64,000 nucleotides of DNA from assembly GCF_963576545.1 (NCBI RefSeq), contig NC_083638.1:4430659-4494658 (forward strand), written 5' to 3'. A program made the translations under genes and the position numbers. This document shows, one piece after another, positions 15,001 through 26,610 of the stretch. Source of the DNA: Limanda limanda. Taxonomy: Eukaryota; Chordata; Actinopteri; Pleuronectiformes; Pleuronectidae. Every line of letters starts with the position of its first letter. Position 1 is the first letter of the stretch. Below the pieces are notes generated by a model. The model saw only the letters and a list, made by a program, of their open reading frames with translations, had not been told where the DNA came from and searched no databases.

Positions 15001-15616
15001 AGAAAGCTCGTTACTTGTGTTTTACTGCTACTTCCGTTCATTTTTGCCACAGATGACATTTATTTTGAAGGTCATTTATGGAGTAAGATAAGTGCCACGA
15101 GAGATGACGTTCATATTACTTGAATCATACTCTTTACTTTGAAATAGTGAATGATTTAACCCAAAAAGACAAATCTCTATATTTAAGTACTTAGAAGTTG
15201 AGGTTGATTATCATGAAACTAAACCTCACTGGGTTTGTTTTTTATTTTCAGTAAAATTCTGTATTTTTGATCTGAATAAATAAATAAATTTGAAAGTTAT
15301 TCCAGTTAGTCTAATCCCTAAATGACGCATGTATGATTTTTCAAAGTTTCTTTCATTGAGTGTGTTTTTTTATGTAAAGACGAGAGCTACAGCCTCATGT
15401 TACAGACAGAAGCTGAAGAGAGGAGCTGCAGCAGTGAGACAGTGTCACTCTCAGTTGTTTCTAAATAAAACTGATTCAACACTCGTCTTTCTCTTCACGT
15501 TTTAGGAGCATTCCTTCATCGTGCAGTATAACGACGGTAACGCAGAGGTGGTGTCCATGTGGGTCTGTCGCTGCTTGGAGGACAGACGGCTCCAGCAGAC
15601 TCAGGGACGTGTCTGA
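3890..15616 (+). CDS. map2k5: map2k5 3' end: last three coding exons (partial gene)
   Basis: Dual-specificity MAPK kinase 5 (MEK5), which phosphorylates and activates ERK5 (MAPK7) in the cytoplasm. Only the C-terminal 72 residues lie here, in exons 3890-3951, 5034-5079 and 15506-15616. Spliced, they read from DPPILPVEQF through FVHFITQC and MRRQPKERPAP to SMWVCRCLEDRR, ending at TGA 15614-15616. This matches the end of the MEK5 kinase domain (subdomain XI, with its conserved R-P-x-ERP-type motif) plus the short C-terminal tail of the family. Splice phases agree: TG|T makes the Cys across the first junction, and the second junction is phase 0. Donors are GTGAGT at 3952 and GTAAGT at 5080; acceptors end at 3889, 5033 and 15505. 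Upstream exons must lie before position 1. The tail ends in QGRV rather than the mammalian end, a normal kind of divergence. Identity is from family recall and is supported by the skor1 and pias1 neighbours. Confidence 0.95.
3952..5033 (+). other. map2k5 intron
   Basis: A 1.08-kb intron with a GTGAGT donor and a CTTTCAG acceptor. It contains a short impure GT tract near 4475-4500. Nothing else was recognised. Confidence 0.85.
5034..5079 (+). CDS. map2k5: map2k5 penultimate coding exon
   Basis: A 46-nt exon that completes the split Cys codon and then encodes MRRQPKERPAPNNLM. The acceptor CTGCTTTCAG ends at 5033 and the donor GTAAGT starts at 5080. The RQPKERPAP core is the conserved kinase subdomain XI segment of MEK5. 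Confidence 0.93.
10889..10931. repeat. (CA)n microsatellite with CAGACA interruptions
   Basis: CA repeat with two GACA interruptions, following a pyrimidine-rich stretch in the last map2k5 intron. Confidence 0.9.
11886..12062. repeat. Two (CA)n tracts 120 bp apart
   Basis: CA repeats at 11886-11914 and 12032-12062 in the same orientation, with about 117 bp of unique sequence between. Confidence 0.9.
13108..13129. repeat. (AT)n microsatellite
   Basis: Perfect AT dinucleotide tract in the last map2k5 intron. Confidence 0.9.
14061..14115. repeat. Left arm of perfect 55-bp inverted repeat
   Basis: Begins GATTTATGGCTCTTG and ends AGAAGTCTTTGT. It is the exact reverse complement of 16901-16955. 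The two arms lie on either side of the map2k5 terminal exon, and similarity stops abruptly at both ends. Confidence 0.9.
15506..15616 (+). CDS. map2k5: map2k5 terminal coding exon
   Basis: Opens after TTTTAG (15505) in phase 0 and encodes EHSFIVQYNDGNAEVVSMW through CRCLEDRRLQQTQGRV, with stop TGA at 15614-15616. It is separated from the previous exon by a 10.4-kb intron. The 3' UTR follows without an obvious close poly(A) signal. Candidates are ATTAAA at 16314 and AATAAA at 16641, the second lying inside a degenerate interspersed repeat, so the transcript end is not settled. Confidence 0.93.
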   Translation, partial: EHSFIVQYNDGNAEVVSMWVCRCLEDRRLQQTQGRV

Positions 15617-16199
15617 CGTCCTCCTGCTGTCTGTCAGCCCCAAGATGGACCTGGACGTCTGATCCCTGACCTTTGGACACTTATCAAAGTCTTCAGGATC
15701 CAGGACGTCCTCATGCTCTGTGCAGGCGACTTCATGTACAAGGACGAAATTCACCAGAAGTTAAATACTTAATGTGAGTAAGTCTTGATTTAGCAGCACT
15801 CACTCGCCCTGACACTGAAGAGCCCTCATCCTCTGACCGGAAAATTAATCTCTGCGTCCAATGAGCTCAGAGAGAACTTCTCTGACGTGGGTTTCCAGCC
15901 GCCGCCTCATCCCCATGTTTTTTGAGAATATACAGACATTCATTGAACATCTCGATCTGATGGATGGAGATAAACGCTCCTCGTTTGAAGGGGCTGTGAC
16001 AACTTGCTAAGTTTGATCTGCGTTGTAAGGATCTTATTTTGAAGGCATCTGTAATAACCATCTTGTGCTTTGCTGTTGACAGCCTTCTAGTGAATGTTGT
16101 GGTTTTTGCCTGTGAGTAAACGCCCTTGTGTGTGCCTGGTTTTCCACTGGTGTAATTCATTACCTCAGAAAACTTTTGTTATCCCTGTACTGCCCCCCC

Positions 16200-16720
16200 A
16201 CCCCACCCTAAAAAGACATCCCTGGTCTAAGCTCCTGGACGAAGCAGGTTTATTCGTAGGCCACCGTTCATACTCAAGGCAATTCAACGTGCTTTGTAGA
16301 GGAATCGAAATGCATTAAAAATAAGACATTAAAAAGACGTTAAAATTGCATTTAAAAGACAATATAAACAAGGCAATTCCAAGTGCTTCACAGAGACAAA
16401 GCATCATTTAAAAAATGTTGAAATCAAAAGGGTAAAGAGCACATTAAAACAGAATTTAAAAATCAAAAAGCAGCAAATAATTAGTTCAAGATTAAAAAAA
16501 AAGGTTCTGTGTGTTTGCCAAAACAAACATGAGTGTTTTAAAGGAGCAGTTTTATCTGATTTTAGGTTATTAACGAAGCGTGTTCTATATGAGGAGCATA
16601 GAAACTAAAAGCTGCTTCAATTCTGATTCTGGTGTCACTGAATAAACCTGCTCCCGATGACCTGAGATGTATTTAGGCCCGAGAACATTTAACGTTTCAA
16701 AGACAAGTAAAGTAACTTTT
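16200..16720. repeat. Degenerate teleost interspersed repeat (LINE 3'-end type)
   Basis: Contains two diverged copies of a CAAGGCAATTC-x-A-x-GTGCTT motif (16275-16293 and 16369-16388) followed by A-rich sequence. This wording recurs in many fish genomes in the 3' ends of non-LTR retrotransposons. No reading frame is left. The family name cannot be given without a repeat library. Confidence 0.45.
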
Positions 16721-16900
16721 TTTTTTATTTCCACCTGCACAGCCTGACATTGAAAGAGGCTGAATCAAATGTTGGAGACAAAATTCTCTACTTTCATTCA
16801 GCAGAAGTTTGTATTTTTTGACGTAGAGAAGCTGCAAACAGAAACATAACAGGAACCACAACTCTTCTTACTCTAATAAACAACATTTAAGTTATATTAG

Positions 16901-16955
16901 ACAAAGACTTCTCCTGGGGTGTGGAGGGTCACGATTAGAACAAGAGCCATAAATC
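16901..16955. repeat. Right arm of perfect 55-bp inverted repeat
   Basis: Begins ACAAAGACTTCTCCTG and ends GAGCCATAAATC. It is the reverse complement of 14061-14115 without a mismatch, in the spacer downstream of map2k5. Confidence 0.9.
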
Positions 16956-17976
16956 ATCACCAAAAATACTCTTAACTGTCTCTGAGTTTCAGTTATTTTA
17001 TTGCATCGGCCAATGAGATCACTTGACTCTCGAGGTGGTAAAATATAAATGTGTACATAACACCAAAGATCACTGACGGGCCAGACGGTGACTTATATGA
17101 CTGAGGTGGACATAATGGGTTAAGTGACTAAAATGAATTGATCTGACCAGGTGTTTGTGTGCAGCCGGTGAAATGTGTCGTGCTTAAGTGCAATTAAATC
17201 CCATTGCTTCCACAAAGGCCCAGTAAACCTCCACAAAGGCCCAGTAAACAAACCTGCTGCGGCACGTAGAGCGTGAGCAGAGCTGAAAGCTTCACGTAAC
17301 TGCAGTGCATTAGCAGAAAAGGCCCATGGCACCGTTTAACTATACATGAGATGTGTAGTGTCTTTAGTTTCCTGTTACTTGTGGTTTTATCCTCTGACAC
17401 ACGGACGGTAGATTTTAATCTCTGACCTTTAACTGAAAATCACCTGAAACTGAGATCGAGTGTGTCCTCCGCCATGTTGTTCGTAGTTTCGGATCTTTCC
17501 GCTATTTTTTTAAATGACCCCGTCCACAGAGGGTCAGGATTTAAAATCCATTTTCTCATTTACAGAAATAGTTAGCATTAGCATTTTGCTACTTAAATTA
17601 ACATTTACTTTCCTCTAGAAATTATTGTATTTAAAACAAGCTTAGAACTTCAGCTCACACAGTGCATTCATGTTTGCATCGTAAGCTGCAAATAAAGATG
17701 GCCGACTTGTCTCTGGCTCTTTCCATTGTACAAAAATGAAGCCAAAATATTCAGGATGCGGACGCTGCCATCTTGAACCTTTGAGGTTTTACATCATCAA
17801 ATAAAAACTGATGGGAAAACACTTGAGTAAACATCAGTGTGATAAGAACCAAAACTAACTAAGGACCTAAAGTTATCCTTTAGGGAAAATGTATTTAACT
17901 TTAACTTTTTATTTTGTTTCCGCGTATCATCTTTTAACATTGAGGAGGTGGGGTTTAGGACCTGTATTACAGCCAG

Positions 17977-17990
17977 CCACCAGGGGGCGA
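17977..17990 (+). promoter_or_regulatory. CTCF-like motif
   Basis: CCACCAGGGGGCGA fits the core CTCF consensus CCASYAGRKGGC with its extended GGGCG end. This is a motif match only. Confidence 0.4.
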
Positions 17991-18340
17991 TCCAGATTAA
18001 TTTGTCTTATTCAGTCCATGGTATGCATCCAGAATGTTGCACATTGTAAACTGAAAGTCTCGAGATAAGATTTGTCTTTTTCTTGAGTTTTCTTGCAACT
18101 TAACTTGATGGGGAAATAATTCAAGAAAGTTCTAGAAACTTATTCAATTCAAAAAAATGAATTTGCCAAAAAGAAATCATCGCACTTTAGCCGTCATCCG
18201 TCTACGCACATTTTGTTGTGCGTGGTATCAGCCGTGTGTCGGATTGGAATTCGGACACAATTCACCAAACTTGGTGGAATTCTCTCCCCTAATAGGATTT
18301 AGTACTTTAACGGTTTACAACGTAGGAGGGAAATGCCTTG

Positions 18341-18356
18341 TAGCGCCCTCTACTGC
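18341..18356 (-). promoter_or_regulatory. CTCF-like motif, reverse orientation
   Basis: The reverse complement reads GCAGTAGAGGGCGCTA. It matches the CTCF core except for the first base. Confidence 0.35.
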
Positions 18357-21300
18357 TTGAGATGCTAGCTAGTCGAAACACAATTTATTTTTTAACTTGA
18401 TACGTAATCCCAGACTACAGTAGATGTATTTTTTTTATTTGAATTCTTCTTCACATCCAGCAGTTCATTATTTTTATAGTAAATGTTTATTTTACACTGA
18501 GGATTCAGGTTGTGTTTCCAGTTACACTGTTTGTTTGTTTGTTTGTTTGTTTACAGCACAATCCCCCTCATTAACATGTTTCATTCGAGCCGTCATTTGC
18601 CTCAGGAAACTAAAACTGAGGCGCAAAGTTTTTAAGTTGTTGTACATAAATATATTATAGGAAAGACGTCGATATTGATATTACTCTGATAATTTATTAT
18701 CTTCAGATTTAAAGATCCTCCCGCGACTAAAATACATCATTGTAGATTTTCCAATAGATCCACAATGAATAGAACATGTACTCTGCATTTTACTACGTAT
18801 ATTGTTATATTCATATAACTGTCACTTTGGGAAAGTCATATTTTATCATACTGTTAATCCGTCAGAAAGCCACCTGACATTAAATTGGCTAAATACATAA
18901 AAATCTGGGTAAACTAATAAATGAGTGTAAAATGTAAAGTGTTTGTCGTCTTGCAACCAAAACCAAAAACAGATTTTACGATAAGCTCCAAATCACATCT
19001 TTATTTTCGTTTGGCATTGTATTCACTGACTGTGATATTGAAATATGAATCTGCCTTAGTGAGAATATTTATTATTTTTTTACTTTCAGTCAGAGTTCTC
19101 CTCCTGTGACACTCTCCCTGTCATTTCCTGTTTTTGCCTGAACCACAAAGTGTAAGTCAGTGACTCAGCAGAAATATACGTGCTGTGATGTTACCGGCTG
19201 ATTTTGGCCTTTTCTGTACTTATATGTGTTGGCACATATTCCAACCTGCACAAATAAAATATGTTTAAACATAATGTTGCCAAGTTTGTTGTGGGAATTT
19301 GTGTCTTTATTGGTCGTACTTGAAACCAAACATTTGAATCAACACGTCTTTTTTTTTCGTTTCATCATATCTCTGGAGTGAGATGTTGAGGGGGGGGGCA
19401 CCGGACGTTCATCACCAGCGTCTGGATCTTCTCTGTATGCGGCAGCGCTTCTTCACCCTGAGATGATTGAATACTTTTAGTTTTTCATTCGGACATTATC
19501 AGGAGTTTTTACCACGAGGCTGGAAGGAGAAACTCAGTCGGACACTTTCTCCCCTCCGGAGAAAGTCTGGAGTTTATCTGGAGTTCAGTGAAAGCAGCTT
19601 AATAAAGTGGCAGCTGAGAGTAAAGGCCTTTTTATCCATCTTGATACTTTCATTTAAAGCATAATAACAAGACTCTTGACACGAGTATATAGAAAAAATA
19701 AAAACATCCCTCAGTTCACAAAAATCTTCAGCATAGACCAAATTAACAGTTTGACATTTTGTATGTGTCGCTGTGAAATGACCCAAACCTGCAACACCTT
19801 GCTGTCATGAGCTCATTCACTTATTTGCATTTCATAATTAATCTCAGTCAACCTTTAATTAACGGCAGCCTCGTTCTTGATTATTAATTTCTGCATCAGT
19901 CCAATGAGAAGACGTGTTGTTTTATTCTCTTAACTCATCAAGGACGAATGATGTTTACAGGTTAATACACTCAAGAGAGAGAGAGAGAGAGAGATATTAT
20001 AACTCTTAACACATATTGTGACCAAACCTTCAGCTCCTGATGTTGAGTTTCATTTCCTCCAAATCAAGAAGTGCATTCATTTACCAGCTGGTTCGATTTT
20101 ATTAGAGGTGCTGCAGTAAAACATTGACATCGTGAAAACACGATTTTAACCTTGTTTCAGTCGTTTCACAAACACTTTTCATCTTCTGGACTTCATTAAC
20201 TAATCCGGGTGATTTCCAGTGCAGAAATGCAAAGATGCTGTAGCGCTAAATTACTCATGTTTATAATTCAATAGATTTTCATAAACTCCCCAACTGCCTA
20301 CATGAGCCAGGCAATAGGTCGAGGGTCAATGGATTTACTAAAGTCTTTTAATGTGAAGAATGTCTAGAAATACATACTGATGAAAGTGGTCAAACTGTAC
20401 ACGTCCAGTGTTCTAACAGTTCATGGAAGGTTTCTCCTAAATGAAGGTTAGATCCTCAAAGACACGAGCAACATATTTGTAACTTCAGGTTCATCTCCTG
20501 CGACCTGCAGAGGCAGATGAGCAAAGTTGGAAAGTGTGATGAAGAGGAGAGAAAAAGCCTGAATTAAAAACCTGTTATATCCAGAACATCCAGCAACTGG
20601 TGGCCTTCAGCCAGATTTTCCTTATAAAACACTTTGAATAACATTTAATTAAGACAAGAATGAAGCCGAAACAAGTTAAACGTTCTTTCCATTCACATCC
20701 AGGCCTTGACATATACGACCTCCTCTGCACATCCTTTGATTTCTGCCCCTTGAAACCTTTCTGAACGGATGCATTCACATACAGCTGAACCGTGAATGAT
20801 AATGAAGTTAAATTCTATTGTATTCTCTTTTCTGTCATCTCGGGGCTTCTGTACAGATGTTCAGCCTTCACCGCCTCCTTTACGCTGGCCGCACTTTGTC
20901 CTTGACTCAATGACCCTGTATGATATTGTTTATAATGTGAGCTATTGACAGGCTGCCTGGGTGTTTCATAATTATGTGGCTGTGTGGAACATGAAGGCTT
21001 CTCAGGACCCTGACACGCACCTAATCAGCTCATGGTCCTTTTCCATTGTGCTGAGTGTATTATCAACTTTCTCAAAGGCATATCAGAAGCCAGGAGCAGG
21101 AGAACCGGTTTGATTTCAAAGCTCGTCCACATTTTGGTGTCGAGTGAGATGATCCTGTGAGCAAGGCTTCTGGCGCTGATCCTCCTGCTGTGACAGATAT
21201 TTCTCTTGCTATGTGACCCCCCCCCTTTTTTTGTACTCTCCAACATATTACAACAAATTCTCTCCCGAGTCAGAATGCTGCTTGTCCTTGCATTTCGGTT

Positions 21301-22900
21301 TCTATGATTAGAATCTGCAGAGGAAAGAGAAGCAGCTGCAAACTGTGTGAACTTGGTGCCACAGAATGTTTGAAGAAGTTGATGATCAGGTGCAGGGTCC
21401 TGCAGCGTCTGTCTGAAACCCTTCACTAGCTTCAATCAGGACGTTCATCATTTCGCTAATGTCACATTTACTGTAGTATATTACATTAATTAATTCATTT
21501 AAAAGAACCTTGGACACCTGCATGGTGGACAAGTACCGGAGTTCTTACGCAGACATTTGCTTTCTGACGTCCAGCCACTTCAGATAATGTCAGAGAGTTC
21601 AGTGAGTGTCGAGCCGTTTTCAGACCTGACCTGCAGGCGGAACTTCAGAGAATCGGCTGCTGGACTTCTCCACAGTTCACACATGCACAACACAACAGGT
21701 TGTCTGCTCAGACACGTTCACAACAGCAACATATTCCCTGCAGTGGTGCATCAGGCAGGATAGAACGTCTCACATCAGCTGCAGCACATCAACACCGGCC
21801 AAAACTGTCTTGACATTTCACCTTGAGGTATTTGTTTTTCAGCAGGGGATCTCCTGCTGTCTTCTCCACCGGAGTTTCTGCAGGAGAGGGCCAGGCATCA
21901 GAGGCCCTCAAAGACTCCGGAGGCTCTTATGTACACAAGTGCACGTCCTCCAGAGAACCTGCATGTCTTAGTGAACCAGTGCATGTCTGAAAGCAGCTTT
22001 AGAAATCTGCTACTCTGTTCTCTTATGGCCTCACTCTGGACATTAACCAAGTTTTCACCCTCAGGAGTTTGGTGCACGTCTGACATCAGTTTCATCACAT
22101 TTCTCTTATTTCACTTCTTATCTTGTACTTTATAACTTTTATCATATTCAAACCTTGTACATCTCTTTGCTTCGGGGGTCAAACGGCTGCTCAGAGGTTT
22201 TTCTGCAGCATGTAAATTGCAGCAGCTTCAGATGATCCACGACGTGACCTTTAGAGATAATGTGAGCGGAATGAGAAGCGGTGACGCTCCATGATCTCGT
22301 GTGTCGGGTCTCTCTCCGGGATATTGACCCGCGCGTTGTCCGGAGATGCGTCTTCATTTCGGGGACGTGCACGTTTCCAAATGGTTCCTTCCCACCATCA
22401 TCCAGTGTGTGGTTCCCATCAGGCTGCGTCTGATGATGACCACCGCCCCTGTAACACAACCATCACCCACAGCCCTTCATCAGTGTCCTGTAATTAATAT
22501 GTCACCGTTTAATTTTTCGAGTCGTCTGAGGAATCGTCCCCCCCCCCCCCCCCCCCGGTAAAATAAATGGTGCGATCGAAATTCTCTTTTCACTGGAAAG
22601 AAAAACAAAGTAGGGTGGAAAGCGTTAAAGTGAGCCGAGCAGCGAGGGATCAATAGAGCCTTTAGTCCGAGAGGAGGATTGATTGGTCTCTAAAATGGGA
22701 TTTATAGGGGTCATGGTTTTATATGGTGCTGATACAAGTGTTAATTATAAAACATTTGGCCTCAATTGCTGCTGTTATTAAGTCTGTGCTGATTGATGCA
22801 GGTTTTGATTCATCTTTATACATCTGTATGATAAAGTGCATGTGCTTGAGGAATCAGCCTCTTAACATGAAACAGATGAAACGCACACAGACACACACAC

Positions 22901-23121
22901 ACATATACACATGTATACACACACACACATATACACATGTATACACACACACACATATACACATGTATACACATACACACATATACACATGTATACACAT
23001 ACACACGTATACACATGTATACACACACACACATATACACATGTATACACACACACACATATACACATGTATACATACACACACATATACACATGTATAC
23101 ACATACACACGTATACACACA
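22901..23121. repeat. 26-bp minisatellite, about 8.5 copies
   Basis: The unit is ATATACACATGTATAC followed by ten bases of CA repeat, with small variants (CATACACAC; GTATAC replacing ATATAC). It is alternating purine-pyrimidine throughout, so it yields long Tyr/Thr/His open frames on both strands that are artefacts of composition. Confidence 0.9.
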
Positions 23122-25664
23122 CTGGACAACATATATAATCATGATTCAGCTTCAATCCCAACTCACACTCACACATAACAGGTGTAATTATGATTTTTTT
23201 TAAACACACCTTCTTTATGATCTTTCCTGCAGTGATCATCAATGTGTCAACAAAAGCTTATACACATTTTTTAAATATTTATTGGTTTTAATTAGACAAC
23301 TGATGATGTACTGATTAAATAAGAGACTTGGACTTTGGAACAATAAAACATTAAATAAAACTAAAAACAAAACAGGCTTTAATTCTTCCTGAAAGCTTCT
23401 AATTCCTCATGTCAACAATATTGCCGTCATGTTTTATGATGTCAGGCGAGAGCTCAGTTATTTGTAGAATAAGTGAAAGGGGTTTTTTTGTATTACACCT
23501 TTGACCTTTCAAACAAAGTGCATAACCCAGCATACATAAATACTTTAGAGTAAAAGTGGAAAACGTTTTTTCTTTTTCAAAACATGAGAATAAAATCAAT
23601 TCAAATAGAAACAAATGCACTGACATTGAAAAACTCCTCACTGTGGGAAAAAATATTTTACAGGTCAAAGAGTTAATCAGTCAAATATTTACTTAAACAA
23701 GTGCAATGTGCTCAAGTTTCCACAGGAGTGAAACAACCTTTTTACTGTATCTCCTCTGATGTCCATGCTTTCAAATGAGTTTAAAGCTTGAAAGACGGAG
23801 AAGCAGAATAGAAATAAAGAGAATGAGATACAAAGAGAGGGTGTGTGTGGGGGGGGGCTGCTGGAGCAAAGGAAGTGAAAAAAGACTCAGATCTTGAAGA
23901 GGAGCAGAAGATGTGAACTTGTATTTAATGGGTTCTGTCACATTTTGATGTTGGGAAAAACATTATAAAAAACACATCAGTTGATTCTTATCAAGATAAA
24001 TGTCACATTATTGTTTCTTTTTTAGTTTAAAGACTTTTTGCTCCTGAGTGAAAGTTGTGGTTCAATCTCTTTTTAATGAACAGATAATTACAGGTGATAA
24101 TAGAACATACAACATTTGGGGTTACAGCTACTGCAAAGTGCATAAAGAATATATCAATATATATAAGACCCATTGGACTTTTGTCATATTTTTATTGATG
24201 ATAATTATGAATGTGGTTTTATCTCCAGTATCCACAGTGTCTCCAGTCTCCTGTGGCACAAACGTGCGTAAAATTACGCAAATGACGCGTGGATCAGACG
24301 CGTATGGAACGTTCTTTCCTCCCGTCGATGCTGAATTATCCATCAGGTCTGAGGTGACCCGTGAAGTTTCAAACCTGAGGCGCATGAATATTTCAGGTGC
24401 GAGGTTTGTTTAAACAATCGGTCGCATATGAACGAGTCGGTAAAAACAGAGAGGCGCCTAAAATTACATCTGAAATGTCTAATTAAAAACTCCGCGCCGC
24501 TGATCCAGCCGCGTCGGGCTCACGTTTCCCCGGAATCAGCAGCGACAATGGCCGCATTCAAGTCGGCGGCGTAAATAATTAAAAAGAGAGGAATAATTAC
24601 AGTATAAAATTGTAATTATTGGCGGCGGCTGCAGGGGGAAGCCTCTGCGCGGTGAAAGAGGAGAGGATGCGCCCGGGATCAGGTTCTGCATCAATATTGC
24701 AGGAAGGTAAAGCTGGAGCAGGTCGGACTCGAACACAGGCTGATGGTGCTTCACTCACACTCATCTCACACTCACACACACACACACAGACACACACACT
24801 CACACGCAATTTTTATATAAACCATTGGATGGTTTCTCTCCTTTGGCGGATTCATAGAATACCTCAAGCTGGATGCAGGGCCGGTGTTAGATTATCTGGG
24901 GTCCACTGGCTCCTCTTCCAGTCTGTGAGGATTTACTGCCTCTTATTCTAATGTGACAATAACCTGAACGACTATTTGAAGCTGCTTTAACACAGCACAG
25001 AACAGAAGTCTGGACATTTTACTGAAGTTGTCCAGAGGATGCAAATATCAGGACATTTTCTGGAGCTTTTCCTGCCGGCCCCCTTGGAAAGTGTCTGGAA
25101 AATGAAAGAGTGAGTGAGAAAACAGCAGGAAAAGTAAAGCAAAATTCCAAATGAGTGAGTGGAAGAATTTATGACGTTTCTACAGGATGGATGAAAATCT
25201 GAAAGAAATACAAATACTGTATCTCAGGATTAAAAAGAGGAGAAGACGTCTATGAAAAGGTCAATTTAAGATAAAGAGATTTTAGGGGTTTTGATGTTTA
25301 GGGCCGACGTGGGTTTGGATGTGACTTTCACCAGCTTCATCTCCTGTTTGTTTAGTTTATTTACCTCCATGCAGAAGAATGAGGTCATACAGAAGAAGGT
25401 TGTGAACTTTGATACTTTGGTCGTCAGCAGGATCATAACTCGAGGTCGGTGATTGTTTGGTGCAGCGTGAGACTGACGCCTGACAACGGTCTACGGCTGA
25501 AAGGTTCCTCTTAGTAAATCTACTTTTATAAATGTTTTTATTTCTTTAACTTTCACAGTTAATACACTAAACTCGTTTTTGTCATCAGCTTTTGAGGGTT
25601 AAACTAAGGATTTTGTTAAGGTTCGTCACCTTTCGTCTTTTGATCCCTGTCATAATTACTGCTA

Positions 25665-25677
25665 CCACTAGGGGGCG
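25665..25677 (+). promoter_or_regulatory. CTCF-like motif upstream of skor1
   Basis: CCACTAGGGGGCG matches the CTCF core consensus on the + strand, 3.4 kb before the skor1 start codon. It faces the reverse-oriented motif at 38853-38866. Confidence 0.4.
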
Positions 25678-26484
25678 TAGTATTTAAGACATCTGTCTCT
25701 TTAAAATAATAATAAAGCTTGATTCTAACTCGCCACTTATCTTCTCAACTGGTACATAAAATTAAAAACAATAACTGTTAAGGCTAATGTTAGCTTTCTA
25801 GCGATTTACATAATTTATAATCAAATGTTAGAAAAAAAACTGAAATTACTAATGGGTCTCTTAATATCAGGTGAATTTATTGAAATTATGAACATTTTGT
25901 TTATCATCAGTCAAACATTCAAAGATGCTGAATTAATGTCATAAAAAAATCTATTATTTGAGATGATTTTTGCTAATTTAATCTTAATTGTTTTTATATT
26001 TCTCTATCAGGAAACTAATCGATGAATTCGAGCTTCAGAGGAGCAGTTGAGTCGGTGTCACTGTTTAATATTATGAAGCTGTTATGAACTGTGAGGCTCA
26101 GTTGGGGCCCAATGACCAGTTTGTGGCTCCTGATCCCTGCAGGACGTGAATCCGGCCATGAAAAGAAAAAGAAGACATTTTCTTTTAAGTGACATCTTTA
26201 TTAACGGAGAATGATAAATGAATACCTATTATATTTCCAGCCTGGATGCAGCCTCCACAATAAAACCAGGTAGGACGAAAACAGAGCAGATGGATCTCTC
26301 ACTAAATTTAAGTGTATATTTTCTTTCATTGTTCTTTTATTCCTAAAGGTGTCAATACTTGTATTGGTTCTGTACGTTGAAGCCTGGTTACGCCAATGAT
26401 CTGCTTATTAATAATGAATTAAGATCTTCAAGGCAACAAATGGGCTGAATATGTTTTCCCTGTTTGCATTTACAGATTATTTGG

Positions 26485-26486
<2 letters not shown>

Positions 26487-26563
<77 letters not shown>

Positions 26564-26610
26564 CGTGCGTCCGTGCGTGCGTGCGTGCGTGTGTGTGTGT
26601 GTGCGTGTGT
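26487..26610. repeat. Compound (GT)n(GTGC)n(GT)n microsatellite
   Basis: About 36 GT units, then GTGC/GTCC tetramers, then GT again; a short GA tract follows at 26612-26625. The structure is Z-DNA-prone and sits 2.4 kb upstream of skor1. Confidence 0.95.

Larger units (their letters stand above)
5080..15505 (+). other. map2k5 final intron (10.4 kb)
   Basis: Donor GTAAGT and acceptor TTTTAG. It contains CA tracts (10889-10931, 11886-11914, 12032-12062), an AT tract (13108-13129), poly-C runs (7334-7345, 11459-11478), pyrimidine-rich stretches near 8100-8460 and 10390-10900, one arm of a 55-bp inverted repeat (14061-14115) and a DR3 nuclear-receptor-type motif (14370-14384). The 8500-9660 block is complex sequence, possibly old transposon, but could not be assigned. 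No internal gene was recognised. Confidence 0.8.

Noticed and set aside
15476..15754. 92-codon - strand frame over the map2k5 last exon
   Set aside because: Overlaps a clear + strand exon and shows no family signal.
21025..21435. 136-codon - strand frame
   Set aside because: Complex composition but no recognised domain; no support beyond an open frame, though an old transposon remnant is possible.
22723..23242. Several overlapping His/Thr/Tyr and Cys/Val/Tyr frames of 75-151 codons
   Set aside because: All come from the 26-bp CA-rich minisatellite read in different frames.
24619..24951. 110-codon + strand frame in a CpG-rich patch
   Set aside because: Starts in a GC-rich patch and runs into a CA repeat; no domain or matching splice sites.
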